From Nocardia shimofusensis NBRC 100134 (GTDB lineage Bacteria > Actinomycetota > Actinomycetes > Mycobacteriales > Mycobacteriaceae), in assembly GCF_001613125.1 (NCBI RefSeq), contig NZ_BDBT01000004.1:62001-126000 (forward strand): a DNA stretch of 64,000 nt, read 5' to 3'. The position numbers were made by a program, and so were the translations under genes. The stretch's first letter is position 1. Each line of letters opens with the position of its first letter. Positions 1 to 11,135 of this stretch are shown here, piece after piece. Under the pieces are notes generated by a model. That model was not told where the DNA came from. It did no database searches and saw nothing but the letters and a program-made list of their open reading frames with translations.

Positions 1-1491
1 GACGCTCTGCTCGTCGAGGATCGTGTCGAAGACCCGGCGCGGGCCGAACCGCGCCCGCAGCCCTTTGGTCACCCCGTACACGCCGCCCTTGCGGCCCACG
101 TCCTCACCGAAGACGAGCACATCGCGGTCGCGTTCCATCAGAGACGCGAGCGTCGAATTGATCGCCTGTGCGAGGGTGACCGGGGGGTCGTCGTGCCCGC
201 CGTGACTGTCGGCCATGCCGGCGCCGGCGGTGCGGCCGAGGCTGCCTGCGCTGCTACTCGGGGTGCTCGGCCGGTCCGAACTCAGGGGACCGTCGGAGAG
301 GCCCGCCGGGTGGCCGCCGTGACCGGAACGACTCGGCGTGCCCGGCATGGTCGTGCTCCCGCGCAGGACGTCGGTGCGAACGGCGTCGGGGCGGGCAGCA
401 GCGAGTGGTGCGATCACAGCCGAGGCGGAATCGAGTTTCGGTTCGGCGCATACGGATTCGGCAGTGCGAGTGACGCGGGCGGCGATCGTGTCGTAGCGGT
501 CGAGCAGGGCGTGGGGATCGGCGGCGCCGGTGTCGGCGAGCAGGCGGGCGGTGGCGAGGAGCGGGTCGCGGCGCAGATCGGCGGCGATGTCGGCGGGACG
601 GCGGTAGGCGGATTCCAGGTCCGAGCCGGCGTGGCCCAGCAAGCGAACGGTGCGCAGGTGCAGGAAGACCGGGGCGCGGTGGGCACGGACGTGGTCGACG
701 GCGGCGGTGCAGGCGGCCAGGGCGGCGCGGAGGTCGCAGGCGTCGGCGGTGAGGTAGTGCAGGCCGGGACGGGAACCGTAGGCGTGCTGGATCCAGCCCG
801 GGGGAGTGGGGACGCTGATGCCGAGGCCGTTGTCCTCGCAGACGAACAGGATCGGCATGGGTACGCCCTGGTAGGCGGTGTGCACGGCGGCATTGATCGC
901 GCCGACGGCGGTGGAGTGGTTGGCGGAGGCGTCGCCGAAGGTGCACAGCACGACGGCGTCGGCGGGCCAGGGAATGTCGACTCCGGCGCGGTGGGCGCGG
1001 TCGAGGGCGAAGGCCGCGCCGACCGCGCGAGGTAGGTGTGAGGCGATGGTGGAGGTCTGCGGAATGACGTGGGCGGCCGCACTGCCGAACACTTTGTGTC
1101 TGCCGCCGGAGATCGGGTCGGCGGCGGCCGCGACGACGCCGAGCAGCACGTCGCGGATGGGGTCGGCGACTCCGGCCCGGCGGGCGCGGTGAGTGAAGAA
1201 CGCACCGGATCGGTAGTGCAGCAATGCCGGATCGGTCGGTCGGGTCGCGGCGGCCAGCGCCACATTGCCCTCGTGGCCCGAGGAGCCGATGCTGTAGAAG
1301 CCGCGACGCGCCGCACCGAGCCTGCGGGCGGTCAGGTCGAGGTGCCTGCTGGCCACCTGCGCCTCGAACAGCTCCCACAGCTCACCCGCGGTGTATCCCG
1401 GCGGGAACGCCGCAGGTGCGGGCGTGAGCGCGGCGACGGCGGACCGGAACGCCTCGTCCAGCGCCGCCCCGGCCGAATCAGGGCTGCTCAT
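1..1491 (-). CDS. Fused 2-oxo acid dehydrogenase E1 alpha/beta (ThDP-dependent), 3' part missing
   Basis: The 497 codons in the window hold a complete E1-alpha-like region followed by the start of an E1-beta-like region, so this is a single-chain E1 of the branched-chain 2-oxo acid or pyruvate dehydrogenase type. It would decarboxylate a 2-oxo acid with thiamine diphosphate and pass the acyl group to an E2. The ThDP motif is visible as GDASANH near residue 187 and EDNGLG near 218. A linker rich in Ser, Gly and Pro (about residues 390-430) leads into the beta part, recognised by GEDVGRKGGVYGVTKGL. The ATG at 1491 is chosen because the alpha homology begins soon after; an in-frame GTG lies 9 bases upstream. 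The gene runs off the left edge, so the C-terminal half is unseen. The substrate cannot be fixed from sequence; branched-chain oxo acids are my first guess. Confidence 0.8.
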   Translation of the reverse strand, partial: MSSPDSAGAALDEAFRSAVAALTPAPAAFPPGYTAGELWELFEAQVASRHLDLTARRLGAARRGFYSIGSSGHEGNVALAAATRPTDPALLHYRSGAFFTHRARRAGVADPIRDVLLGVVAAAADPISGGRHKVFGSAAAHVIPQTSTIASHLPRAVGAAFALDRAHRAGVDIPWPADAVVLCTFGDASANHSTAVGAINAAVHTAYQGVPMPILFVCEDNGLGISVPTPPGWIQHAYGSRPGLHYLTADACDLRAALAACTAAVDHVRAHRAPVFLHLRTVRLLGHAGSDLESAYRRPADIAADLRRDPLLATARLLADTGAADPHALLDRYDTIAARVTRTAESVCAEPKLDSASAVIAPLAAARPDAVRTDVLRGSTTMPGTPSRSGHGGHPAGLSDGPLSSDRPSTPSSSAGSLGRTAGAGMADSHGGHDDPPVTLAQAINSTLASLMERDRDVLVFGEDVGRKGGVYGVTKGLRARFGPRRVFDTILDEQSV

Positions 1492-1671
1492 CGGCCACAC
1501 CTCCCGGATCGTCTGATACCCGAAGGGACCGGCGGCCGAACCGGTCTCGCTGTCGAGCCCGAACAGTGCCCGTCCTGGATCGCGCGAGCGACGAGTACTC
1601 CGGCAGTGCGACGGGGTCGGTTCCGCTCGGCGAGATCCCGGCCGCGAACATGCCGTCGCCGTGCGCCGGGA

Positions 1672-2460
1672 TCAGCGCACCGCGGTCGCGGCCTCCTCGT
1701 CCAACAACCAGGTGGTGGATTCGGCGCCGCGCGCGCCCGCGGCCGGGATGTCGACCGGGTCCGCGCCGTTCAGCGCCGCCGCGACCGCCTCGGCCTTGGC
1801 CGCACCGCCGACCACCAGCACCACATGGCGAGCCTTGCGCACCGCGGGCAGCGTCAGCGTCACCCGCACCGCGGGCGGCTTGGGGGAATCGGTCACCGCG
1901 ACGACGAGTTCGTGCTCTTCGCGCACCGCGTCGGTATGGGGGAACAGCGAGTTCACGTGACCCTCGCCGCCCATGCCCAGCAGGTGCAGATCGAAGGCCC
2001 CGTGCTCTGCGAGGTGGGCGTGCACCGCCGCCGAGTACTCCGCGGCGGCCTCGACCGGATCGGGATACTCGCCGTCGCTGGGCGCCACCGCGTGCACCCG
2101 GTGCGGATCGACGGGCACGTGATCGAGCAAAGCCTCGCGGGCTTGCCGCGCGTTGCGCTCCGGGTCGCCCGCGGGCACGAAACGCTCGTCACCCCAGAAG
2201 ATTTCCAGCTTCGACCAGTCGATCTCGCCGGGCTCTCTGCGCACCTGCTCGAGCAAGCCGATGCCGGTGCCGCCGCCGGTCAGCACCACCGAGGCGGAGC
2301 CCCGTGCGGCCTGAGCGGCGACCACCACTTCCACGAAGCGGCGGGCCGCGGCGTTCACCAGCGCTTCGGTGCCGGGGTGCACCTGCACGGTGTCCGCGGG
2401 GAAACCTGCCGCGACGCGACGTTTCTGGTCGGCGTAACGGCCGGCGGGTGTCTCACTCAT
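1672..2460 (-). CDS. pgl: 6-phosphogluconolactonase
   Basis: This 262-residue protein hydrolyses 6-phosphogluconolactone, the product of Zwf, in the oxidative pentose phosphate pathway. It belongs to the DevB/NagB-like glucosamine-6-phosphate isomerase fold. The family signatures LTGGGTGIGLLE near residue 60, FWGDERFVP near 90 and the glycine-rich LLGMGGEGHVNSLFP are all present. It is the last gene of the tkt-tal-zwf-opcA-pgl operon. Its ATG lies inside the end of opcA (8-base overlap), which fixes the start and implies translational coupling. Nothing is missing. Confidence 0.95.
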   Translation of the reverse strand: MSETPAGRYADQKRRVAAGFPADTVQVHPGTEALVNAAARRFVEVVVAAQAARGSASVVLTGGGTGIGLLEQVRREPGEIDWSKLEIFWGDERFVPAGDPERNARQAREALLDHVPVDPHRVHAVAPSDGEYPDPVEAAAEYSAAVHAHLAEHGAFDLHLLGMGGEGHVNSLFPHTDAVREEHELVVAVTDSPKPPAVRVTLTLPAVRKARHVVLVVGGAAKAEAVAAALNGADPVDIPAAGARGAESTTWLLDEEAATAVR

Positions 2461-3361
2461 AGATCACCTTCTCCATTCCGGCGAGCGCCTCTCGATAGAT
2501 CTCGTCCGCGTCGAGGCGGCGCAGATCCTCGGCGAGGCAGTCACGAGTTTCCCTGCGGGCCAGAGCGATCCGCTGATCGGGGTCGCCGGAGCGGGTCAGT
2601 GTGGCGGTACGCCCGGTCTGCGGGCGGGTGATGCCGATGGAGACGCTGGGGCGGTGCAGCCGCACCTCCAGCGCTCCGGTCCGCCGCCGGACGGGGCAGT
2701 CCAGGCGCGAGGCCAGCCAACCGGCCAGCATGTCCAGCGCCGGCTCCTCGCGCAGACCGGAGATGGTCACCGATTCGACCGGCTCGTAGGGCGGTTCGTC
2801 CAGCGACGCGGCCAGCAGCGCCCGCCAGTACGTGATCCGGCTCCAGGCCAGATCGGTGTCGCCGGGCGCGTAGGAGGCGCGCCTGCCGCGAATGCTGGCC
2901 TGCGGATCGGGGGAATAGGTGGCGTCGGTGATGCGGCGGATGGCCAGCCTGCCCACCGAATCCCGGGACGGGAACTCCGGCGCGCCGCGCGGCCACCACG
3001 CCACCACCGGGGTGTCGGGCAACAGGAACGGCACCACCACGCTGCTCTCGTGGCTGACCAGTTCGCCGGTCAGTCGCAGCACGATCACCTCGGCCGCGCC
3101 CGCGTCGCCGCCGACCCGGATCTGGGCGTCGAGCTTGGTCGCCGCGTCGCGGTCGCCGCGCGCGAGAACCACGACGCGACAGGGGTGTTCGCGGCTGGCG
3201 TCGTTGGCGGCGTCGATGGCGTCCTCGGCCTCGGAACTGTCCAGCGTGCACACCACCAGGGTGAGCACCCGGCCCATGGTGATGACGCCGTTGCTCTCCC
3301 GCAACTGCACCAGCCGCTTGGTGACCGCGCCGGTCGTGGTGTCGGGCATGTCGATGATCAT
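2453..3361 (-). CDS. opcA: Glucose-6-phosphate dehydrogenase assembly protein OpcA
   Basis: A 302-residue OpcA protein, the partner of glucose-6-phosphate dehydrogenase in actinobacteria and cyanobacteria, thought to promote assembly or redox control of the enzyme. The N-terminus MIIDMPDTTT is typical of actinobacterial OpcA. I place the start at the ATG at 3361 because it overlaps the zwf stop codon as ATGA; an in-frame ATG four codons upstream would extend into zwf without need. Its position directly after zwf and before pgl matches the conserved operon. The stop overlaps pgl by 8 bases. Confidence 0.93.
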   Translation of the reverse strand: MIIDMPDTTTGAVTKRLVQLRESNGVITMGRVLTLVVCTLDSSEAEDAIDAANDASREHPCRVVVLARGDRDAATKLDAQIRVGGDAGAAEVIVLRLTGELVSHESSVVVPFLLPDTPVVAWWPRGAPEFPSRDSVGRLAIRRITDATYSPDPQASIRGRRASYAPGDTDLAWSRITYWRALLAASLDEPPYEPVESVTISGLREEPALDMLAGWLASRLDCPVRRRTGALEVRLHRPSVSIGITRPQTGRTATLTRSGDPDQRIALARRETRDCLAEDLRRLDADEIYREALAGMEKVIYE

Positions 3362-4926
3362 GGACGCCGCCATTCCCGCCCGGTGCGCGCGAGCATCTCG
3401 TCGGCCGAGGCCGGACCCCAGGTGCCCGCCTCGTACGGCTCGGGCGCGCCGTCGGCGGCCCAGCGTTCGAGCACCGGATCCAGGATGCTCCAGGACAATT
3501 CGACCTCCGCGTTCACCGGGAACAGCGAAGGCACCCCGAGCAGCACGTCGAGGATCAGGCGTTCGTAGGCCTCGGGGGATGATTCGGTGAACGCCTCGCC
3601 GTAACTGAAATCCATATTGACGTCACGCACCTCCATGCTCGAGCCCGGCACCTTGGAGCCGAATCGCATGGTGATGCCCTCGTCCGGCTGCACCCGGATG
3701 ACCAGTGCGTTCTGCCCCAGTTCCTCGGTCATGGTCTGGTCGAAGGGCAGATGCGGCGCGCGCTTGAACACCACCGCGATCTCGGTGACCCGGCGGCCCA
3801 GGCGTTTTCCGGTGCGCAGGTAGAACGGCACGCCCGCCCAGCGCCTGGTGTCGACCTCGAGGGTGATCGCGGCGTAGGTCTCGGTGGTCGAGTTCGGGTC
3901 GAAACCCTCCTCGTCGAGCAGGCCGATCACCTGCTCGCCGCCCTGCCAGCCCGCCGCGTACTGACCGCGCGCGGTCGTCTCGTCGAGCGGTTCCACCAGT
4001 TTGGTGGCGCTGAGCACCTTGATCTTCTCGGCCTGCAACTGCTTCGGCTCGAAGCTGATCGGCTCTTCCATCGCCGTCAGCGCCAGCAGTTGCAGCAGAT
4101 GGTTCTGGATGACATCGCGCGCCGCGCCGATGCCGTCGTAGTAGCCCGCGCGCCCGCCGAGGCCGATGTCCTCGGCCATGGTGATCTGCACGTGGTCGAC
4201 GTAGTTGGCGTTCCAGATCGGGTCGAACAACTGGTTGGCGAAGCGCAGCGCCAGGATGTTCTGCACCGTCTCCTTGCCGAGATAGTGGTCGATCCGGAAC
4301 ACGGTCTCCTCCGGGAACACCCGGTTGACCAGCGTGTTGAGCTCGACCGCGCTGTCGAGATCGTGGCCGAAGGGTTTCTCGATCACCACCCGGCGCCAGG
4401 GCTCGCGTCCGGTGGCATCGCGGCCGATCGGTCCCGCCAGCTGGTGCTCGGAGAGCTGATCGAGCACCAGCGGGAACATGTCCGGCGGAATCGACAGATA
4501 GAAGGCGTGATTGCCGCCGGTGCCGCGTTCCTTGTCCAGTTGCGCGAGCGTCTGGGCGAGGTTGGCGAAGGCGGCGTCGTCGTCGAACGAGCCCTGCACG
4601 AACCGGATCCCCTCCGAGAGGTGGTCCCAGACCTCCTGCCGGAAGGGGGTGCGGGCGTTCGCCTTGACGGCCTCGAGTACCACCTGCGCGAAGTCCTCGT
4701 CCGCGTAGTCGCGTCGCGCGAAACCGACCAGGGCGAAACCGGGGGGAAGCAACCCCCGGTTCGCCAGGTCGTAGATGGCGGGCATCAGTTTCCGGCGCGA
4801 GAGGTCACCCGTGACGCCGAAGATCACCAGGCCGCACGGGCCCGCGATCCGCGGCACCCGCTTGTCCCGTTCGTCACGCAGCGGATTGCGCCAGGCCTTG
4901 GCCCGCGCGGAAGCCGACCCCGCCAC
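3358..4926 (-). CDS. zwf: Glucose-6-phosphate 1-dehydrogenase
   Basis: This 522-residue enzyme oxidises glucose 6-phosphate to 6-phosphogluconolactone with NADP, the entry to the pentose phosphate pathway. The nucleotide-binding motif GVTGDLSRRK is at residues 37-46 and the active-site signature RIDHYLGKE is near residue 210. The reading frame stays open far upstream through tal, but homology begins with VAGSASARAKAWRNPLRD, so the start is the GTG at 4926, two bases after the tal stop. The resulting length fits the actinobacterial Zwf2 type. The 3' end overlaps opcA by four bases. Confidence 0.95.
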   Translation of the reverse strand: MAGSASARAKAWRNPLRDERDKRVPRIAGPCGLVIFGVTGDLSRRKLMPAIYDLANRGLLPPGFALVGFARRDYADEDFAQVVLEAVKANARTPFRQEVWDHLSEGIRFVQGSFDDDAAFANLAQTLAQLDKERGTGGNHAFYLSIPPDMFPLVLDQLSEHQLAGPIGRDATGREPWRRVVIEKPFGHDLDSAVELNTLVNRVFPEETVFRIDHYLGKETVQNILALRFANQLFDPIWNANYVDHVQITMAEDIGLGGRAGYYDGIGAARDVIQNHLLQLLALTAMEEPISFEPKQLQAEKIKVLSATKLVEPLDETTARGQYAAGWQGGEQVIGLLDEEGFDPNSTTETYAAITLEVDTRRWAGVPFYLRTGKRLGRRVTEIAVVFKRAPHLPFDQTMTEELGQNALVIRVQPDEGITMRFGSKVPGSSMEVRDVNMDFSYGEAFTESSPEAYERLILDVLLGVPSLFPVNAEVELSWSILDPVLERWAADGAPEPYEAGTWGPASADEMLARTGREWRRP

Positions 4927-4928
4927 GC

Positions 4929-6062
4929 TCAGCTCTCGGTACCGGCCGCGCGCAGCTCCTGCGCGGTGGCGGACAGCAGTTCCTCCCAGGACTTCTCGAA
5001 CTTCTCCACGCCTTCGCGCTCGAGCAGCGCGAACACGTCGTCGATGTCGATGCCGACCGCGCGCAACCGCTCGAACACCTCGGCGGCCTCGGCGGCGGTG
5101 CCGCTGACGGTGTCGCCGCGGATCTCGCCGTGATCGGCCACCGCTTCGAGGGTCTTCTCCGGCAAGGTGTTGACCGTGTTCGGCGCGACCAGCTCGGTGA
5201 CGTAGAGGGTGTCCGAGTAATCCGGGTTCTTCACGCCGGTCGAGGCCCACAGCGGGCGCTGGCGCAATCCACCCGAGGACGCCAGGTGCTGGTAGGTGGA
5301 GGTGTGCGCGCCGCCGTCGAACACATCCTGGTACTCGGCGTAGGCGAGCCGGGCGTTGGCCACGCCCGCCTTGCCGCGCAGCGCCAGCGCCTCGTCGGTG
5401 CCGATCGCCTCGAGCCGCTTGTCGATCTCGGAATCCACTCGGGAGACGAAGAACGAGGCGACCGAGTGGATCTTGCCCAGGTCGTGTCCGGCGGTACGGG
5501 CCTTGCGCAGGCCGTCGAGGTAGGCGCCCATCACCGAGCGGTAGCGCCGCACCGAGAAGATCAGCGTGACGTTGACGCTGATGCCCTCCGCGATCACCGA
5601 GGTGATGGCGGGCAGGCCCTCCTCGGTGGCCGGGATCTTGATGAACAGGTTGGGCCGGTCGACGGTCTTCCACAGATCGATCGCCTGCGCGACGGTCTTG
5701 TCCGCGTCGAAGGCGAAGCGCGGGTCGACCTCGATGGAGACCCGCCCGTCCTTGCCGCCGGTCGCCTGGAAGACCCCGGCGAGCACGTCACAGGCCTCAC
5801 GGACGTCGTCGGTGGTGATGGTGCGGATGGCCGCGTCGGCGTCCGCGCCCGCGGCGGCCAGTTCCCTCAGCTGCTCGTCGTAGGCGTGACCCTGGCTGAG
5901 CGCGCCCTGGAAGATCGTCGGGTTGGTGGTCACGCCGACCACGCCGCGGGTCTCGATCAGCTCGGCGAGATTGCCCGTCCGGATGCGATCGCGCGATAGA
6001 TCGTCCAGCCAGACCGATACTCCGGCCGCGGCCAGGGCCGCGATGTTCTCGTTCTGTGCCAT
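4929..6062 (-). CDS. tal: Transaldolase
   Basis: A 377-residue transaldolase of the long actinobacterial type, exchanging a three-carbon dihydroxyacetone unit in the non-oxidative pentose phosphate pathway. The N-terminus shows GVTTNPTIF, and the Schiff-base lysine lies in FIKIPAT at about residue 141, followed by SVNVTLIFS. It sits eight bases after tkt and two before zwf, so it is the second gene of the operon. The ATG start is unambiguous. Confidence 0.96.
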   Translation of the reverse strand: MAQNENIAALAAAGVSVWLDDLSRDRIRTGNLAELIETRGVVGVTTNPTIFQGALSQGHAYDEQLRELAAAGADADAAIRTITTDDVREACDVLAGVFQATGGKDGRVSIEVDPRFAFDADKTVAQAIDLWKTVDRPNLFIKIPATEEGLPAITSVIAEGISVNVTLIFSVRRYRSVMGAYLDGLRKARTAGHDLGKIHSVASFFVSRVDSEIDKRLEAIGTDEALALRGKAGVANARLAYAEYQDVFDGGAHTSTYQHLASSGGLRQRPLWASTGVKNPDYSDTLYVTELVAPNTVNTLPEKTLEAVADHGEIRGDTVSGTAAEAAEVFERLRAVGIDIDDVFALLEREGVEKFEKSWEELLSATAQELRAAGTES

Positions 6063-6070
6063 AGCGCTTG

Positions 6071-8212
<2,142 letters not shown>

Positions 8213-8271
8213 GACCGGGATTCTCCTGACATGTGGTCTCGGCACGGCGGGAAAAGGCGAATTACCACCAC

Positions 8272-8277
8272 ACCCTA
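8272..8277 (-). promoter_or_regulatory. Candidate -10 element for the pentose phosphate operon
   Basis: On the minus strand the hexamer TAGGGT fits the actinobacterial TANNNT -10 pattern and lies about 60 bases before the tkt start, leaving room for the AGGAG ribosome site. No convincing -35 is seen. The rest of the divergent interval (8213-8473) shows no other clear signal. Confidence 0.35.
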
Positions 8278-8473
8278 ACTGGTGGCGGCCTGTCCGAACG
8301 GGGCGGAGGCAGGGCTCGAGGCGGCCCGGACCCCGGCAGGGTCTACCATCCTCTGTAGTAGTAGCCGCGCCACACGGGTTGTGCGTCCGTGAACAGCGAG
8401 ATACGAGCGGGCTGCTTGTTCATTGCCGGATGGAATGCAGCCGGATGGGATGCACAGCGTGCGAGGAGTGACA

Positions 8474-9469
8474 GTGCGGATCGGTCAACAGCCCGGTGGT
8501 GGCGGCGATGGTGCGCACGGCTCGTCCGCGACGGTGCTCGCCGACCGATTCACCGGCGACGGTCTCGGACCACGGGCGATCCGCCGGGTACTGGCCTACA
8601 TCGCGCTGACCAAGCCGCGCGTCATCGAACTGCTGTTGGTCGCCACCATCCCGACGATGCTGCTCGCCGATCGCGGCGAGGTCGACATCCGGCTCATCCT
8701 GGTCACCCTGTTCGGCGGCTGGATGGGCGCGGCGAGCGCCAACACCCTCAACTGCGTGGCCGACGCCGACATCGACAAGGTCATGAAGCGCACCGCCAAG
8801 CGGCCGCTGGCCAGGGAAGCGGTGCCGACGCGCAACGCCTTCGTCTTCGGCCTGGTGCTCGGAGTCGCTTCCTTCGCGTGGCTGTGGTGGCAGGCGAACC
8901 TGCTCAGCGGCGCGTTGGTGGTCGTGACGATCCTGTTCTACGTCTTCGTCTACACCCTCGGCCTCAAGCGTCGTACCTCGCAGAACGTGGTGTGGGGCGG
9001 CGCGGCCGGGTGCATGCCCGCCCTCGTCGGCTGGTCGGCGGTCACCGGGACCATCGGCTGGCCCGCGGTCGCGCTGTTCGCGGTCATCTTCTTCTGGACG
9101 CCGCCGCACACCTGGGCACTGGCGATGCGCTACAAAGAGGACTACCGCGCGGCGGGCGTGCCGATGCTGCCGGTGGTGGCCTCCGAGCAGACGGTCACCA
9201 AGCAGATCGTGATCTACACCTGGGCCACCGTGCTCGCCACGCTCGTCCTGGTCCCCGCGACCGGCGTGATCTACACCGCGGTCGCCGTGGTGGCGGGCGC
9301 GTGGTTCCTGCTGATGGCTCACCAGCTGTACTCCGGTGTGCGCCGTGGCGAGTCGGTCAAGCCGTTGCGGCTGTTCCTGCAGTCGAACAACTACCTGGCC
9401 GTGGTGTTCTGCGGCTTGGCGGTCGACTCGGTGCTCGGCTGGGACACCATCGGCAGCCTCTTCTCCTGA
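8474..9469 (+). CDS. ctaB: Protohaem IX farnesyltransferase (haem O synthase)
   Basis: A UbiA-superfamily membrane prenyltransferase of 331 residues that farnesylates haem B to haem O for cytochrome oxidase. The first aspartate-rich motif appears as [12 protein letters not shown] with KRTAKRPL after it, and the second region as [14 protein letters not shown]. Several hydrophobic segments span the protein. The frame is open from 8423, but the GTG at 8474 is preceded at five bases by AGGAG, so I prefer it. CtaA, which converts haem O to haem A, is encoded 2 kb downstream on the other strand. Confidence 0.94.
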   Translation: MRIGQQPGGGGDGAHGSSATVLADRFTGDGLGPRAIRRVLAYIALTKPRVIELLLVATIPTMLLADRGEVDIRLILVTLFGGWMGAASANTLNCVADADIDKVMKRTAKRPLAREAVPTRNAFVFGLVLGVASFAWLWWQANLLSGALVVVTILFYVFVYTLGLKRRTSQNVVWGGAAGCMPALVGWSAVTGTIGWPAVALFAVIFFWTPPHTWALAMRYKEDYRAAGVPMLPVVASEQTVTKQIVIYTWATVLATLVLVPATGVIYTAVAVVAGAWFLLMAHQLYSGVRRGESVKPLRLFLQSNNYLAVVFCGLAVDSVLGWDTIGSLFS

Positions 9470-9491
9470 GCCTGCCTCCTTCCGAACTCGA

Positions 9492-9523
9492 CGGCCTCCC
9501 CGGCCCTGCGCTCGGGGAGGCCG
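9492..9523. terminator. Bidirectional hairpin terminator between ctaB and the quinone oxidoreductase
   Basis: A perfect 11-base-pair stem (CGGCCTCCCCG at 9492-9502 with its complement at 9513-9523) closes a 10-base loop between two convergent genes. It lacks a clear U tract, as is usual in high-GC actinobacteria. Confidence 0.75.
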
Positions 9524-9557
9524 TTCGCTGTCGGTGGGGTGCTCGCAGGGCTTCCGA

Positions 9558-10523
9558 TCAGGGAATCAGCACGATGGATCCGGTGGTCTTGCGGCCTTCG
9601 AGGTCGCGGTGCGCGCGCTCGGCCTCGGCGAGGGGATAGGTCGCGCCGATGCGGATGTGCAGCGTGCCGTCGGCGATCGCGTCGAAGATCGCGCCTGCCC
9701 GCCACAGCAGTTCCGCGCGGTCGCGGGTGAAGTGCACCAGGCTCGGGCGGGTGAGGTACAGCGAGCCGCCCGCGTTGAGCCGCTGCGGATCCACCGGCGG
9801 CACCGGGCCGCTGGCCGCGCCGAACAGGGCGAGCGTGCCGCGAACCCGCAGCGAGTCCAGGCTGGCGTCGAAGGTGTCCTTACCGACGCCGTCGTACACC
9901 GCGGCCACCCCGACGCCCTGGGTCAGCTCGCGTACCCGCTCGGCCAGGTTCGGGCCGTAGCGCAGCACCTCCGCGGCCCCCGCGTCCCGCGAGAGCGTCT
10001 CCTTCTCGTCGGAGGAGACCGTGGTGATGACACGAACGCCGCGCGCGACCGCGAGCTGGGTGAGGAGGAGGCCGACCCCGCCGGCTCCGGCGTGTACCAG
10101 CACCGTCTCGCCCGGCTCCGGCTTGTAGACCGACTCGATCAGATAATGCGCCGTCATGCCTTGCAGCAGGGCCGAAGCCGCCACCGGCGCGGCGACGCCC
10201 TCGGGCACCGGAACGGCCACCGCCGCGGGCACCGCCACCTTCTCCGCGTAGCTGCCCGGTCCGGCCGACCAGGCGATCCGATCACCCACGGCGAGATCAC
10301 GCACCTGTGAACCCACGGCGGTCACCACGCCGGTGGCCTCGGAGCCGGGTACATAGGGAACGTCCTGGGCGTAGATGCCGGTGCGGATGTAGGTGTCGAT
10401 GAAGTTGATGCCGATCGCCTGTGTGTCGACCAGCACCTGATCCGGGCCGATCGCGGGTTCTGGCAGTTCGGTGGCGACGAGGACTTCGGGTCCGCCGTGT
10501 TCGGAAACCTGAATGGCGCGCAT
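9558..10523 (-). CDS. qor: NADPH:quinone reductase (medium-chain dehydrogenase family)
   Basis: A 321-residue zinc-independent quinone oxidoreductase of the medium-chain dehydrogenase/reductase superfamily. The N-terminal MRAIQVSEHGGPEVL is typical, and the Rossmann NADPH site [13 protein letters not shown] lies near residues 147-160. It probably reduces quinones or enals with NADPH. An upstream frame extension is open, but the ATG at 10523 matches the family start. It is transcribed divergently from the small gene at 10609. Confidence 0.9.
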   Translation of the reverse strand: MRAIQVSEHGGPEVLVATELPEPAIGPDQVLVDTQAIGINFIDTYIRTGIYAQDVPYVPGSEATGVVTAVGSQVRDLAVGDRIAWSAGPGSYAEKVAVPAAVAVPVPEGVAAPVAASALLQGMTAHYLIESVYKPEPGETVLVHAGAGGVGLLLTQLAVARGVRVITTVSSDEKETLSRDAGAAEVLRYGPNLAERVRELTQGVGVAAVYDGVGKDTFDASLDSLRVRGTLALFGAASGPVPPVDPQRLNAGGSLYLTRPSLVHFTRDRAELLWRAGAIFDAIADGTLHIRIGATYPLAEAERAHRDLEGRKTTGSIVLIP

Positions 10524-10585
10524 GGGTCCAGTTCTACTCCGGCGCGGACGCGGCGAACCGGACAGGTCGGCCGCCGGATGTGTCC

Positions 10586-10601
10586 TACCGATCGGTAAAC
10601 T
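10586..10601 (+). promoter_or_regulatory. Palindromic operator over a leaderless -10 element
   Basis: The perfect 12-base palindrome TACCGATCGGTA (10586-10597) overlaps TAAACT (10596-10601), a good TANNNT -10 hexamer. The ATG of the next gene follows after only seven bases, so the transcript should be leaderless. ACCGATCGGT-type palindromes are common TetR-family sites, so a repressor is likely; its identity is unknown. Confidence 0.55.
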
Positions 10602-10608
10602 CCACCGC

Positions 10609-10959
10609 ATGAGCGTTGATACCGCCCCTGCCCGCGTAGAAGTGCCCGGCTCCGTGGTGAAATCGGTCAAGGGCTTCGTCGCCGATCACGGTGGATCGGC
10701 CACGGCCGTGCTGCAGTACATCGGCCGAGCCGGCGTCCGGGTCACTCTCGTCGGCGCCGATGGCGTGCTCGGCGACCGGGTCGTCGCCGACGAGGCCACC
10801 GCCCACAAGCTCGTCGAGATCGTCGACGGCCTGACTCTCGGCGAGGGCTGGGACCGTGAGCTGACCTCGGTCGTGACGCCCCGGTCGGGACACTGGTCGC
10901 GGATGGCGGGCTGGGTGGCCAAGCAGAAGCGCTTCCCCAAGGCGCGCAACGAGAAATAA
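10609..10959 (+). CDS. Conserved actinobacterial protein of unknown function
   Basis: A 116-residue soluble protein with no signal peptide or membrane segment. It is rich in Val and Ala and ends in a basic tail (QKRFPKARNEK). A conserved protein occupies the equivalent place beside qor in mycobacteria, so it is a real gene, but I do not recognise a function. The start at 10609 is supported by the -10 hexamer seven bases upstream, giving a leaderless mRNA. A palindrome over the promoter suggests regulated expression. Confidence 0.75.
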   Translation: MSVDTAPARVEVPGSVVKSVKGFVADHGGSATAVLQYIGRAGVRVTLVGADGVLGDRVVADEATAHKLVEIVDGLTLGEGWDRELTSVVTPRSGHWSRMAGWVAKQKRFPKARNEK

Positions 10960-11000
10960 CCCACCACGAGACCACCCACCACGAGACAGCCCACCGCGAG
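10960..11000 (+). repeat. Short tandem repeat of 15 bases, about 2.7 copies
   Basis: The unit CCCACCACGAGA plus three bases starts at 10960, 10975 and 10990, immediately after the stop codon of the upstream gene. The third copy has one change and is cut short. No gene or hairpin accounts for it. Confidence 0.7.
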
Positions 11001-11135
11001 CGAGATAGCCACTGTTTCGCCTGTTCGCGGTGAGTCTTGCACGGCGAGTGTCGCATTCCTTGTCGGTCCGCCGCCCCTCGGGTTAGCGTGCTGCCTACGC
11101 GGCTGTACGGAGAAAACCGGTCGGCACGCGTCGAG

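Noticed and set aside
4927..5673. N-terminal extension of zwf through tal
   Set aside because: The extra 249 codons are antisense-like shadow coding overlapping tal in the same direction; Zwf homology begins at the GTG at 4926.
10960..11000. CRISPR-like repeats
   Set aside because: Units are 15 bases, directly adjacent and without spacers; no cas genes are in the window.
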